A DNA stretch of 64,000 nucleotides from Gaetbulibacter sp. 4G1 (GCF_002741945.1 NZ_MDVN01000018.1:62001-126000), one strand, 5' to 3'. Shown: positions 27,277 to 36,314, numbered from the stretch's first letter. Numbers and translations: made by a program. The notes: a model not told the origin generated them from the sequence alone.

Positions 27277-28346
27277 TGACACAGGAGCAATTAAAATATA
27301 AATTTAACCAATTTAACCATGCTTCAACTTATGTGTCGCATAAAGAATTGGCTTCAGGACATATAAATGACACTTATTTAATAGAAACAAAAGAAGAACC
27401 GTTTTATATTCTTCAACGCATAAATCATTTGGTTTTTAAAGATGTACCAGGTTTAATTTCTAATAAAGTAAGTGTTAGTAAACATATTCAAAAAAAATTA
27501 TCCTATTTATCTGAAGAAGAACTGAAAAGAAGTGTGCTTACTTTTGTTCAAGCAAAAAGTGGAGAATACTATTATAAAGATGAAGACGGCGATTATTGGA
27601 ATGTCATGGTTTACATTAGTGATAGTAATACTCATGAAATTGTAAATAATGTGGAAGTTGCATATGAAGGAGGGAAATTAGCTGGAGAATTTTTAAATTT
27701 AACTAGCGATTTTAATGCTTCGATTTTAACCGAGGTGATTCCGAAATTTCACGATATGTCATTTCGTTTTTGGCAATTTGATGAAGCTTTAAAAGTAGCT
27801 ACTAAAGAAAGGCTTGAACAAGCAGGAGAATATATAGACAGGGTTAATGCACTTAAAGAAGAAATGCATATTATCCAAAATTTAAAGGAATCAGGAGATA
27901 TAAAATTAAGAGTTACTCATAATGATACAAAAATATCTAATGCCCTATTTGACAAAAACAATAAGGGCCTTTGTATGATTGATACTGATACCGTAATGCC
28001 TGGAGTAGTACATTACGACTTCGGTGATGCCATAAGAACCATTTGTAATACAGCTGCCGAGGACGAAACTAATTTAGATTTAGTAAACTTTAATGTTGAG
28101 TATTATAAAGCCTATAAAAAAGGGTTTTTAGAAAAGGTAGAATCGGCATTATCTCCTTTGGAGATAAAAACATTGCCTTTAGCAGCAAAAACCATGATTT
28201 TTATTATGGCTATACGCTTTTTAACAGATTTTTTAAATGGAGATGTATATTATAAAACAAAGTATACAGAGCACAATTTAGACAGATCAAAGAATCAATT
28301 TAAGCTTATTGATAGTATGATGGCTCAAATGGATGTAGAAAATTAA
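27276..28346 (+). CDS. NahK-like anomeric sugar 1-kinase (APH-fold phosphotransferase)
   Basis: The ATG at 27276 shares its A with the upstream stop (TAATG); a TTG at 27267 is in frame but less likely. The protein has the aminoglycoside-phosphotransferase/choline-kinase fold: LASGHINDTYLIE (nucleotide loop), the catalytic RVTHNDTKISNALFD with Asp, and MIDTDTVMPGVVHYDFGDA with the metal Asp. This pattern, including HNDTKxxN and GxxxYDFGD, fits N-acetylhexosamine 1-kinases of the NahK type. It would phosphorylate GlcNAc or GalNAc at the anomeric carbon, giving the substrate for the preceding nucleotidyltransferase. Substrate inferred from family and the GH20/NagB neighbourhood. Confidence 0.78.
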   Translation: MTQEQLKYKFNQFNHASTYVSHKELASGHINDTYLIETKEEPFYILQRINHLVFKDVPGLISNKVSVSKHIQKKLSYLSEEELKRSVLTFVQAKSGEYYYKDEDGDYWNVMVYISDSNTHEIVNNVEVAYEGGKLAGEFLNLTSDFNASILTEVIPKFHDMSFRFWQFDEALKVATKERLEQAGEYIDRVNALKEEMHIIQNLKESGDIKLRVTHNDTKISNALFDKNNKGLCMIDTDTVMPGVVHYDFGDAIRTICNTAAEDETNLDLVNFNVEYYKAYKKGFLEKVESALSPLEIKTLPLAAKTMIFIMAIRFLTDFLNGDVYYKTKYTEHNLDRSKNQFKLIDSMMAQMDVEN

Positions 28347-28474
28347 AAAAGGAATGAATTAAAGACTATATTATAAATAATAATATTCTAATTTATAAAT
28401 GTACAGCTTTTATAAAATTGAGATAACTTTTATAGGACATAGTAAAAACTAATTAATAATTAAAACAAAAGATT

Positions 28475-29791
28475 ATGACACAAGTATCCAAAAGAAGTAA
28501 CGCAGGAGCCATAGCTATTATAGCAGGGTTGTTTGCTATATTCGGTTTTGTAACCTGGATAAATGGAACCCTAATTCCATTTATGAAAACCATAAATGAG
28601 CTAACCGAAGCACAATCTTATCTCGTAGCATCTGCATCTTATATTTCTTTTGTGGTCATGGCATTACCTGCATCTTATCTATTAAACAAAATTGGATACA
28701 AAAAAGGAATGTCAGTAGGTTTAATTATTATGGCTTTAGGAGCTTTGGTGTTTATTCCAGCCGCAGGGGCACGAACCTATTGGATATTTTTAGTTGCAAT
28801 TTTTATTCAAGGTTTAGGAATGACCATTTTACAAACAGCTGCAAATCCATATATTACGGTGTTAGGGCCTATTGAAAGTGGGGCAAAGCGTATTGCTATT
28901 ATGGGGATTTCTAATAAATTAGCTGGAATTATTGCAAACATCATATTTGGAGCATTATTGCTAACAGGAATAGATGATGTTAAAGATAAATTAGGAACGG
29001 TTTCTGATGCAGAAAAAGGCCAATTATTAGATACAATGGCTGACAGTGTGGTTACACCATATATTGTAATGGCAATTGTACTATTTATTTTTGGGATTTT
29101 AATTAGAAAAGCCCCTCTTCCTAATGTTGACGTTGATGAAGAAGATTCAACAGAGGCTAGTAAAACTACAAAAACCAGTATTTTTCAATTCCCACATTTA
29201 TGGTTAGGCGTATTGACTTTGTTTGTATACGTTGGTGCTGAGGTTATTGCTGGAGATTCTATTATTGCTTATGGTCTGTCTTTAGGTTTTCCTGCAGAAT
29301 ATGCTAAATATTTTACACCATTTACATTAACAGCAATGATTTTTATGTATGCACTAGGGGTATTTTTAATTCCTAAATATCTAAAGCAAGAAACAGCTTT
29401 AAAAATGAGTGCTGTTTTAGGTATTATTTTCAGTATATGTATTTTACTTACAACAGGAATTACTTCTGTTCTATTTGTTGCAGCTTTAGGTATTGCTAAT
29501 GCTTTAGTTTGGCCTGCTGTGTGGCCATTAACACTTAAAGGACTAGGTAAGTTTACTAAGACAGCATCTGCCTTATTAATTATGGCAATAGCTGGTGGGG
29601 CCATCATACCTCCTTTATATGGGAAATTAGTAGATGCAAATAAACATGAATTAATAGCTAGCGGAATTGCAGAAGCAGATGCTGCAGCTACAGCAGCAAC
29701 TGCGAGTTATTGGATTTTAATCCCTTGTTACGCAATTATATTATTCTTTGCTTTATGGGGACATAAAATAAAAGGTTGGTCAAAAAAATAA
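28475..29791 (+). CDS. FucP-family sugar MFS transporter (possible N-acetylglucosamine/hexose permease)
   Basis: A 12-helix MFS protein of 438 residues related to FucP: GFVTWINGTLIPF in helix 1 and LQTAANPYITVLGP where FucP has the ETAANPY segment. Gln replaces the transport Glu of FucP, and Asn (WINGT) the Asp, as in the GluP/NagP branch that carries glucose, galactose or GlcNAc. It lies between a NahK-like kinase and NagB, so GlcNAc or GalNAc is the best guess. The 128 bases before it hold a weak TAACTTTT at 28424-28431 but no clear promoter. Confidence 0.85.
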   Translation: MTQVSKRSNAGAIAIIAGLFAIFGFVTWINGTLIPFMKTINELTEAQSYLVASASYISFVVMALPASYLLNKIGYKKGMSVGLIIMALGALVFIPAAGARTYWIFLVAIFIQGLGMTILQTAANPYITVLGPIESGAKRIAIMGISNKLAGIIANIIFGALLLTGIDDVKDKLGTVSDAEKGQLLDTMADSVVTPYIVMAIVLFIFGILIRKAPLPNVDVDEEDSTEASKTTKTSIFQFPHLWLGVLTLFVYVGAEVIAGDSIIAYGLSLGFPAEYAKYFTPFTLTAMIFMYALGVFLIPKYLKQETALKMSAVLGIIFSICILLTTGITSVLFVAALGIANALVWPAVWPLTLKGLGKFTKTASALLIMAIAGGAIIPPLYGKLVDANKHELIASGIAEADAAATAATASYWILIPCYAIILFFALWGHKIKGWSKK

Positions 29792-29852
29792 TAAATAAAA
29801 AATATCAAAAAAGTCAATTCATTAAATATTAAAATAGGGGGTTGTTAGTATA

Positions 29853-30830
29853 ATGAGTAAGATATATAGGTGGGGGATTATTGGTTGCGGAAAAGTGACT
29901 GAACTTAAAAGTGGTCCAGCTTATCAAAAGGTTGAAGGCTTTGAGTTGCATGCTGTAATGCGCCGCAATATTGAAAAAGCCAAAGATTATGCTCGTAGAC
30001 ATAATGTGCCTAGATATTATGGGAATGCTGATGATTTAATTAATGACCCTGAAATTGATGCTGTTTATATAGCAACACCACCAGATTCTCATGGTTATTA
30101 TGCTTTAAAAGTTGCAAACGCAGGTAAAGTGTGCTGTATTGAAAAACCAATGGCACCTACTTATAATGAGTGTTTATTAATAAATAGTGCATTTGAAGAA
30201 AAGAAAATTCCTTTGTATGTTGCTTACTATAGACGATCACTTCCTAGATTTAAACAGGTTAAATTGTGGCTTGAAGATAATAGAATAGGAAAGGTTAGAC
30301 ATATAAACTGGCATTTAAGTAAGCCAGCAAACGATATCGATTTATCTAGAGATTACAATTGGCGTACAGATATTAAGATTGCTTACGGCGGATATTTTGA
30401 TGATTTAGCATCACATGGTATAGATTTGTTTATACAATTATTAGGAAACATTAAAGATGTTAACGGAATAGCTGTAAATCAACAAGGCTTGTATTCGTCT
30501 ATGGATGCAATTACTGGAAGTTGGATTCATGAATCTGGAGTAATAGGTACAGGGAGTTGGAATTTTGGAACTGAAAAAAGAGAAGATGCTGTCCAGATTT
30601 ATGGCGAAAAAGGAAAAATAAGTTTTTCAGTTTTTGGTGAAATTCCGCTAGTATTAGAAAGCGGAACTCATAAAGAAAGTTTGCATATCAAAAACCCTGA
30701 AAATATTCAACTTTTTCATGTCCAAAACATGAAAAATCATTTATTAGAAAACATTCAGCATCCTTCAACAGGAAAAACAGCATTACATACCACTTGGGTA
30801 TTAGAAAATATTTTAAAAAACGATAATTAA
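29853..30830 (+). CDS. Gfo/Idh/MocA-family oxidoreductase
   Basis: A nucleotide-binding fold opens with WGIIGCGKV (8-16), followed by AVYIATPPDSH and the conserved IEKPMAPT, which carries the catalytic-site Lys of the family. The C-terminal alpha/beta domain has YGGYFDDLASHGIDLF with the usual Asp and His. It is 325 residues long, cytoplasmic and NAD(P)-dependent. Family members oxidise or reduce sugars, inositols or nucleotide sugars. Here it sits between the transporter and NagB (17 bases before it), so it likely acts on an amino sugar or derivative. Substrate unknown. A second, only distantly similar member is at 53984-54973. Confidence 0.85.
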   Translation: MSKIYRWGIIGCGKVTELKSGPAYQKVEGFELHAVMRRNIEKAKDYARRHNVPRYYGNADDLINDPEIDAVYIATPPDSHGYYALKVANAGKVCCIEKPMAPTYNECLLINSAFEEKKIPLYVAYYRRSLPRFKQVKLWLEDNRIGKVRHINWHLSKPANDIDLSRDYNWRTDIKIAYGGYFDDLASHGIDLFIQLLGNIKDVNGIAVNQQGLYSSMDAITGSWIHESGVIGTGSWNFGTEKREDAVQIYGEKGKISFSVFGEIPLVLESGTHKESLHIKNPENIQLFHVQNMKNHLLENIQHPSTGKTALHTTWVLENILKNDN

Positions 30831-30847
30831 AATTTAAAACGAGAATA

Positions 30848-32776
30848 ATGTTAAAGAGTAGTATAGACAAGGCAACGGGTTTCGAAAAAAGATTTGAAAA
30901 TATTGGTACCGTAGTTTACGAAAATTCAACTACAGCATCAAAAGCAGTTGCTAAAGAAATAGCAGACCTTATAAAAGTAAAGCAATCTCAAAAACAACCT
31001 TGTATTTTAGGGTTAGCAACAGGTTCTTCTCCAAAAGGTTTGTATGCTGAATTAGTGCGTTTGCATAAAGAGGAAGGTTTAAGTTTTAAAAATGTTATAT
31101 CATTCAATTTAGATGAATATTACCCAATGGAACCAGACTCTGTAAATAGTTATGTTCGTTTTATGCAAGAGCAACTGTTTAATCATGTAGATATTTTACC
31201 AGAAAACTATCATATTCCAGATGGGACATTAGCTAAAGAAGATATTAGATCTTATTGCGACCAATACGAGTCTAAAATTAAAGCATTAGGAGGTTTAGAT
31301 TTACAAGTTCTTGGTATTGGAGGAAATGGACATATAGGATTTAATGAATCTGGTTCACTACAAAACTCTAAAACACGCTTAGTTGCCTTAGATCATATTA
31401 CAAGAGTTGCTGCTAGTGGTGATTTTTCAGGATTAGATAATACACCTAGAACAGCGATAACCTTAGGGGTTAAAAAAATAATGGAAGCTAAAAGAGTGAT
31501 ACTCTTGGCTTGGGGAGAAAGAAAATCTAATATTATTAAGGCTTCTGTTGAAGAGGAAGTTACAAGTCGAGTACCAGCATCTTATTTGCAAGAGCATAAC
31601 AATGCTACTTTTGTTTTAGATCAAGCTGCAGCATCAAAATTAACTAGGATTAATACCCCTTGGTTAGTTGAAAAAGTTGTTTGGACAGACAAGCTCATTA
31701 GAAAAGCAGTATTAAGTTTAGCACTTCATTTAAAAAAACCTGTTTTGATGTTGACTGATGCCGATTATATCGAAAATGGTATGAGTGATTTATTAGCAGA
31801 TTCGGGACCTGCCTACGATATTAACATTAAAATATTCAATAAATTACAAAATACTATTACTGGTTGGCCAGGAGGAAAACCAAATGCTGATGATAGTAAA
31901 CGACCAGAACGTGCAGAACCTGCAAAAAAACGAGTTATTATTTTTAGTCCACATCCTGATGATGATATTATTAGTATGGGAGGTACATTTAAAAGGTTAC
32001 ATGAGCAAGGACATGAAGTTCATGTAGGTTACCAAACTTCAGGAAATATTGCGGTTGCGGATGATGAAGCATTGCGTTTTGCAAGTTTTGTTTGTGATTA
32101 CAATGATAAATTTGGAATAGAAAGCACCGAAGCAGATGATATTTATAAAAGAGCAGCAACATTTCTAAAAAACAAGAAATCTAGTGAGATAGATACTCCA
32201 GAAGTAAGATATATTAAAGGATTGATAAGAAAAGGGGAGGCTAGAGCTACATGTCATTTTGTTGGAATTCCAGAAGAACAAATACATTTTATGGAATTAC
32301 CATTTTATGAAACAGGTACCATTGAGAAAAACCCAGTAGGAGAAGAGGATATTAAGATAACAATGGATCTTATTGAAAAAATAAAACCACATCAAATATA
32401 TGCAGCAGGAGATTTAGCAGACCCACATGGTACACATAAAGTGTGTTTAGATGCTATTTTTGCAGCAGTAAAAAACCTAAAACCAAAAAAAATCATGAAA
32501 GATTGCTGGGTTTGGTTGTACCGAGGTGCTTGGCAAGAATGGGGTATTGATGAGATAGAAATGGCAGTTCCTATGGGACCAGATCAAGTTTTAGAGAAGA
32601 GAAAAGGAATTTTTAAGCATCAATCTCAAAAGGATGGAGTTGTATTTCAAGGAGCTGATAGCAGAGAGTTTTGGCAACGTGCAGAAGATAGAAATAGCGA
32701 AACTGCTGATTTATATGACAAGCTAGGTCTATCGCATTATGCGGCTATGGAAGCTTTTGTTAGATGGGAGTTTTAG
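30848..32776 (+). CDS. nagB: NagB glucosamine-6-phosphate deaminase fused to LmbE/PIG-L deacetylase domain
   Basis: Residues about 1-270 are NagB: LGLATGSSPKGLY (phosphate loop), NLDEYYP with the catalytic Asp, LGIGGNGHIGFNE with the His and Glu, and VPASYLQ. Residues about 355-640 are an LmbE/PIG-L domain with the zinc motif SPHPDDD and a later His in ADPHGTH. The deaminase makes fructose-6-phosphate and ammonia from GlcN-6-P. The LmbE family removes N-acetyl groups from GlcNAc-type substrates, so the fusion may replace a separate NagA, which is absent here; that is inference. This two-domain form is common in Bacteroidota. All motif residues on both halves look intact. Confidence 0.92.
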   Translation: MLKSSIDKATGFEKRFENIGTVVYENSTTASKAVAKEIADLIKVKQSQKQPCILGLATGSSPKGLYAELVRLHKEEGLSFKNVISFNLDEYYPMEPDSVNSYVRFMQEQLFNHVDILPENYHIPDGTLAKEDIRSYCDQYESKIKALGGLDLQVLGIGGNGHIGFNESGSLQNSKTRLVALDHITRVAASGDFSGLDNTPRTAITLGVKKIMEAKRVILLAWGERKSNIIKASVEEEVTSRVPASYLQEHNNATFVLDQAAASKLTRINTPWLVEKVVWTDKLIRKAVLSLALHLKKPVLMLTDADYIENGMSDLLADSGPAYDINIKIFNKLQNTITGWPGGKPNADDSKRPERAEPAKKRVIIFSPHPDDDIISMGGTFKRLHEQGHEVHVGYQTSGNIAVADDEALRFASFVCDYNDKFGIESTEADDIYKRAATFLKNKKSSEIDTPEVRYIKGLIRKGEARATCHFVGIPEEQIHFMELPFYETGTIEKNPVGEEDIKITMDLIEKIKPHQIYAAGDLADPHGTHKVCLDAIFAAVKNLKPKKIMKDCWVWLYRGAWQEWGIDEIEMAVPMGPDQVLEKRKGIFKHQSQKDGVVFQGADSREFWQRAEDRNSETADLYDKLGLSHYAAMEAFVRWEF

Positions 32777-32824
32777 TAGTTGTCGATTTTTTCTATATTA
32801 TTAAATAAAACATTAAAATAAGCC

Positions 32825-34732
32825 ATGAGTAATTATCACATAAAACATTTAGAAGAATACTATCAAGTTTATAGAAAATCTGTACGCGAACCTGAGAATT
32901 TTTGGGAAGAAGTAGCCGAAGAACATTTTATGTGGCAAAAAAAGTGGGATAAAGTATTAAGCTGGGATTTTACAAAACCTGAAGTTAAGTGGTTTGAAGG
33001 TGCAGAGCTTAATATTACTGAAAACTGTATTGATAGGCATCTAGCCACACGCGGTAATAAAACGGCTATTTTGTTTGAACCCAATGATCCTTCTGAGGAA
33101 GCTGAACATATTACCTATAATCAACTACATAAGCGCGTTAATAAATTTGCCAACGTATTAAAGGCTCAGGGAGTTGCTAAAGGCGACCGTGTTTGTATCT
33201 ATTTACCTATGATTCCAGAACTGGCTATTTCTGTTTTAGCATGTGCCAGAATTGGCGCCATCCATTCGGTGGTATTTGCAGGATTTTCTGCTACAGCATT
33301 ATCAACAAGAATCAATGATAGTGATTGTAAAATGGTAATAACGAGCGACGGGTCTTACCGAGGGTCAAAAACAATTGATTTAAAAGGTATTGTTGATGAA
33401 GCTTTAGAAAGCTGCTCAGGAGTAAATACAGTATTAGTAGCAAAACGAATTCATTCGGATATACAAATGAAATCTGGTCGTGATAAATGGTTACAACCGT
33501 TATTAGATGAAGCTTCAAACAAATGTGAAATTGAAGTGATGAAAGCAGAAGACCCTTTGTTTATTTTATATACCTCAGGATCTACAGGTCAACCAAAAGG
33601 AATGGTACATACCACTGGAGGCTATATGGTTTATACAGCTTATACATTTAAAAATGTATTTCAATATAGAGAAAATGATGTGTATTGGTGTACAGCTGAT
33701 ATAGGTTGGATAACGGGACACAGTTATATTGTTTATGGACCTTTAGCAAATGGAGCAACAACAGTTATGTTTGAAGGGGTTCCAAGTTATCCAGATTTTG
33801 GACGCTTTTGGGAGATTGTAGATAAGCACCAAGTGAATCAATTTTATACAGCACCAACAGCCATTAGAGCTTTAGCGAAGCAAGGTTTAGAATTGGTAGA
33901 AAAATATGATTTATCATCTCTTAAAGTACTAGGCTCTGTTGGAGAACCGATAAATGAAGAAGCTTGGCATTGGTATAACGATAATGTTGGTAAAAAGAAA
34001 AGCCCAATAGTAGATACTTGGTGGCAAACAGAAACAGGAGGTATTATGATTACTCCGATTCCTTTTGTAACGCCTACAAAACCTACTTATGCTACTTTGC
34101 CATTTATAGGGATTCAACCTGCATTGATGGATGAAAATGGAGAAGAACTAAAAGGAAATCAAGTTGATGGAAGATTATGTATAAAGTTTCCTTGGCCAAG
34201 TATGGCAAGAACAATTTGGGGTAACCATAAAAGATATAAAGACACTTATTTTTCAGCTTATAAAGACAAATATTTTACAGGCGATGGGGCTTTACGAGAT
34301 GAGGTTGGTTATTACAGGATTACGGGTAGAGTAGATGATGTAATTATAGTATCAGGCCACAATTTAGGTACAGCACCGATTGAAGATGCTATAAATGAAC
34401 ACCCTGCAGTTGCAGAATCTGCCATTGTTGGTTTCCCTCATGATGTTAAAGGAAATGCTTTGTATGGCTATGTGATTTTAAAGGACTCAGGAGAAAGTAG
34501 AGATCAAACTAATTTACGAAAAGAAATAAATCAAATAATAACCGAACACATTGGCCCTATAGCCAAACTTGATAAAATACAGTTTACAAGTGGACTGCCA
34601 AAAACGCGGTCAGGAAAAATTATGAGGCGCATTCTAAGAAAGATTGCTTGTAAAGATACAAGTAACTTAGGAGATACTTCAACATTGTTAAACCCTGAAG
34701 TAGTACAGGATATTATGGATAATGCTTTATAA
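32825..34732 (+). CDS. acs: Acetyl-CoA synthetase
   Basis: A full-length AMP-forming acetate-CoA ligase (635 residues). YTSGSTGQPKG (P-loop) is near residue 243, the acetate-pocket region DTWWQTETGG is at about 398-407, and TGDGALRDEVGYYRITGRVDD marks the hinge. Lys598 in PKTRSGKIMRR is the position that is acetylated in other Acs proteins to switch activity off. It lies 48 bases after NagB-LmbE in the same direction. Acetate released by the LmbE domain and the secreted acetylesterases could be reclaimed here, although Acs is also a general housekeeping enzyme. A strong terminator follows. Confidence 0.96.
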   Translation: MSNYHIKHLEEYYQVYRKSVREPENFWEEVAEEHFMWQKKWDKVLSWDFTKPEVKWFEGAELNITENCIDRHLATRGNKTAILFEPNDPSEEAEHITYNQLHKRVNKFANVLKAQGVAKGDRVCIYLPMIPELAISVLACARIGAIHSVVFAGFSATALSTRINDSDCKMVITSDGSYRGSKTIDLKGIVDEALESCSGVNTVLVAKRIHSDIQMKSGRDKWLQPLLDEASNKCEIEVMKAEDPLFILYTSGSTGQPKGMVHTTGGYMVYTAYTFKNVFQYRENDVYWCTADIGWITGHSYIVYGPLANGATTVMFEGVPSYPDFGRFWEIVDKHQVNQFYTAPTAIRALAKQGLELVEKYDLSSLKVLGSVGEPINEEAWHWYNDNVGKKKSPIVDTWWQTETGGIMITPIPFVTPTKPTYATLPFIGIQPALMDENGEELKGNQVDGRLCIKFPWPSMARTIWGNHKRYKDTYFSAYKDKYFTGDGALRDEVGYYRITGRVDDVIIVSGHNLGTAPIEDAINEHPAVAESAIVGFPHDVKGNALYGYVILKDSGESRDQTNLRKEINQIITEHIGPIAKLDKIQFTSGLPKTRSGKIMRRILRKIACKDTSNLGDTSTLLNPEVVQDIMDNAL

Positions 34733-34771
34733 GGCTGCTTAATAAGTTTGTTACATAATATAATTAAAAGA

Positions 34772-34802
34772 AAAAACCCAAGACTTTAAATCTTGGGTTT
34801 TT
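34772..34802. terminator. Bidirectional intrinsic terminator between acs and tRNA-Met
   Basis: A 12-bp perfect stem (34772-34783 with 34791-34802) surrounds a 7-base loop, with an A-run on one side and a T-run on the other. It can end transcripts from acs on the + strand and from the tRNA on the - strand. Confidence 0.88.
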
Positions 34803-34807
34803 CTTTG

Positions 34808-34881
34808 TAGCGAGAGGGGGGCACGATCCCCCGACCTCCGGGTTATGAATCCGACGCTCTAACCAACTGAGCTACCTCGCC
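34808..34881 (-). tRNA. tRNA-Met (anticodon CAT)
   Basis: A 74-nt cloverleaf on the minus strand: acceptor GGCGAGG pairing with TCTCGCT (two G-T pairs), D arm GCTC/GAGC, anticodon CAT at 34845-34847, variable AGGTC, and T arm GGGGG/CCCCC. The 3' CCA is not encoded. The anticodon stem starts with T-G, so it is an elongator-type tRNA; an Ile tRNA with modified C34 is the alternative. The T loop reads ATCGTGC, with A and T swapped at positions 54 and 58. Confidence 0.93.
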
Positions 34882-34895
34882 GTAATTTAAGGCTG

Positions 34896-34926
34896 CAAAT
34901 ATAAAAACAATATTATTGTCAACAAA
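34896..34926 (-). promoter_or_regulatory. Promoter of tRNA-Met
   Basis: On the minus strand, TTTG (34923-34926), 19 bases, then TATATTTG (34896-34903) is a perfect Bacteroidota -33/-7 pair, 14 bases upstream of the tRNA. It has the same 19-base spacing as the HU promoter in this window. Confidence 0.82.
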
Positions 34927-35012
34927 CTTTACTTGCGTAAAATATTATTAAAAAATATTGTAAAACTTATCAATTAATGTATATATTGAGCTTCATAAAT
35001 TTTACAGCACTT

Positions 35013-35405
35013 ATGGACGATAAAGTTAAATTTGAAATTGAATTTCCAATACACGCATCACCACAATTATTATATCAATATATTTCTACACCCTCAGGTC
35101 TATCTGAATGGTTTTCTGATAATGTAAACTCTAGAGGAGAATTATTCACTTTTATTTGGGATGATAGCGAAGAGCAAGCTAAACTGTTAAGCAAGAAAAG
35201 TGGAGAGCGTATAAAATTTAGATGGTTAAATGATGAAGAAGATGGTGCCTCTTGTTATTTTGAAATTAGAATTCAAGTAGATGAAATTACTAAAGATGTA
35301 TCGTTAATGGTAACTGATTTTGCAGATGACGATGAAGTTGAAGAAGCTAAAATGCTTTGGGAAAATCAAATTTCTAGTTTAAAGCAAGTATTAGGTTCTG
35401 CTTAA
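35013..35405 (+). CDS. START-like domain protein
   Basis: The ATG at 35013 gives MDDKVKFEIEF, the start I expect for this flavobacterial family; a TTA/ATG-rich extension from 34977 adds 12 residues and is unlikely. The 130-residue protein is a single helix-grip (SRPBCC/START-like) domain: FPIHASPQLLYQYISTPSGLSEWFSD at the front, WDDSEE and FRWLNDEED in the sheet, and a long C-terminal helix (AKMLWENQISSLKQVL). Family members bind small hydrophobic ligands or act as chaperones; the ligand here is unknown. An inverted repeat follows, then the aminotransferase gene. Confidence 0.8.
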   Translation: MDDKVKFEIEFPIHASPQLLYQYISTPSGLSEWFSDNVNSRGELFTFIWDDSEEQAKLLSKKSGERIKFRWLNDEEDGASCYFEIRIQVDEITKDVSLMVTDFADDDEVEEAKMLWENQISSLKQVLGSA

Positions 35406-35434
35406 TTAAATAATATATAAATCAATTATATTTG

Positions 35435-35463
35435 TCCCACTCTTAATTTAAATTAGAGTGGGA
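35435..35463 (+). terminator. Hairpin terminator or attenuator ahead of aminotransferase gene
   Basis: TCCCACTCT and AGAGTGGGA form a 9-bp stem around TAATTTAAATT, followed by TTATTTTT. It looks like an intrinsic terminator for the START-like gene, but its end is only 8 bases from the next ATG (35472), so it could also act as an attenuator or mask that start. Confidence 0.72.
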
Positions 35464-35471
35464 TTATTTTT

Positions 35472-36314
35472 ATGATAAATTTTAATGAACAAATTTTAGA
35501 ATCTGATTCTAAATTATCTATATATAGCCGTGGATTTAATTATGGCGATGCACTTTTTGAAACCATTAAAACATCTTATGGTAAAGTCCTTTTTTGGGAA
35601 GACCATTACTTTAGATTAATGGCTTCAATGCGTATTATGCGTATGGAAATTCCTATGAATTTCACCATGGAGTTTCTTGAAGATCAAATTAAAAAAACAT
35701 TAGCTGCTAATAAACTAGAACAAGCATCGGCTCGTGTTAAATTATTGGTTCAGAGAAACGAAGGGGGCTTATATTTACCTGATAATAATACGGTTGATTT
35801 TATTATAACAGCACAAGTTATCCAAGAAGATTTTTATTTGTTTAAAGATGAATTCTATGAAGTCGACTTATTTAAAGACTATTATATTTCACCTACTTTA
35901 CTATCCACTTTAAAAACAAACAATAAAGCTATCAATGTAGTTGGAAGCATTTATGCAAAAGAAAATAATCTAAATAATTGTTTAGTTTTAAATACAAATA
36001 AACATGTAATTGAAGCATTAAATGGAAATGTTTTTGTTTTAAAAGATAATGTGATAAAAACACCTCCAATCATTGATGGTTGTTTAAAGGGTGTTATGAG
36101 AAAACAACTTATTGAAATTATAAAAGCAATTCCTGAATACGAAATAGTAGAAGCGTCTATATCTCCATTTGAGCTTCAAAAAGCAGATGAAATTTTTATA
36201 ACAAATGTTATTTTTGGAATTCAACCAGTAACAAAATATAGAAAAAAGACTTTTAGTAAGGAAGTTTCTAAAACGTTACTACAAAAATTAAATGTAAAAA
36301 TAAGATTAAGCTAG
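35472..36314 (+). CDS. Class IV aminotransferase (PabC / branched-chain / D-amino-acid type)
   Basis: A fold-type IV PLP enzyme of 280 residues. The opening YSRGFNYGDALFETI is the family hallmark, the PLP Lys is in the segment LKTNNKAINV near residue 156, and the late IFITNVIFGIQPVT loop lines the active site. Family members include 4-amino-4-deoxychorismate lyase (folate), branched-chain and D-amino-acid aminotransferases. The sequence does not choose between them by eye; short length and the IFITN segment fit the PabC-like group. Its stop overlaps the convergent YqgE gene by 4 bases. Confidence 0.87.
   Translation: MINFNEQILESDSKLSIYSRGFNYGDALFETIKTSYGKVLFWEDHYFRLMASMRIMRMEIPMNFTMEFLEDQIKKTLAANKLEQASARVKLLVQRNEGGLYLPDNNTVDFIITAQVIQEDFYLFKDEFYEVDLFKDYYISPTLLSTLKTNNKAINVVGSIYAKENNLNNCLVLNTNKHVIEALNGNVFVLKDNVIKTPPIIDGCLKGVMRKQLIEIIKAIPEYEIVEASISPFELQKADEIFITNVIFGIQPVTKYRKKTFSKEVSKTLLQKLNVKIRLS

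Noticed and set aside
30848-31600. Asn in NagB GGNGH where E. coli has Asp
   Set aside because: Active NagB enzymes such as the Bacillus one also have Asn here, so it is not a sign of inactivity.
1-34732. SusC/SusD pair
   Set aside because: No TonB-dependent transporter or SusD-like lipoprotein is encoded in the window, so it can only be assumed to lie upstream.
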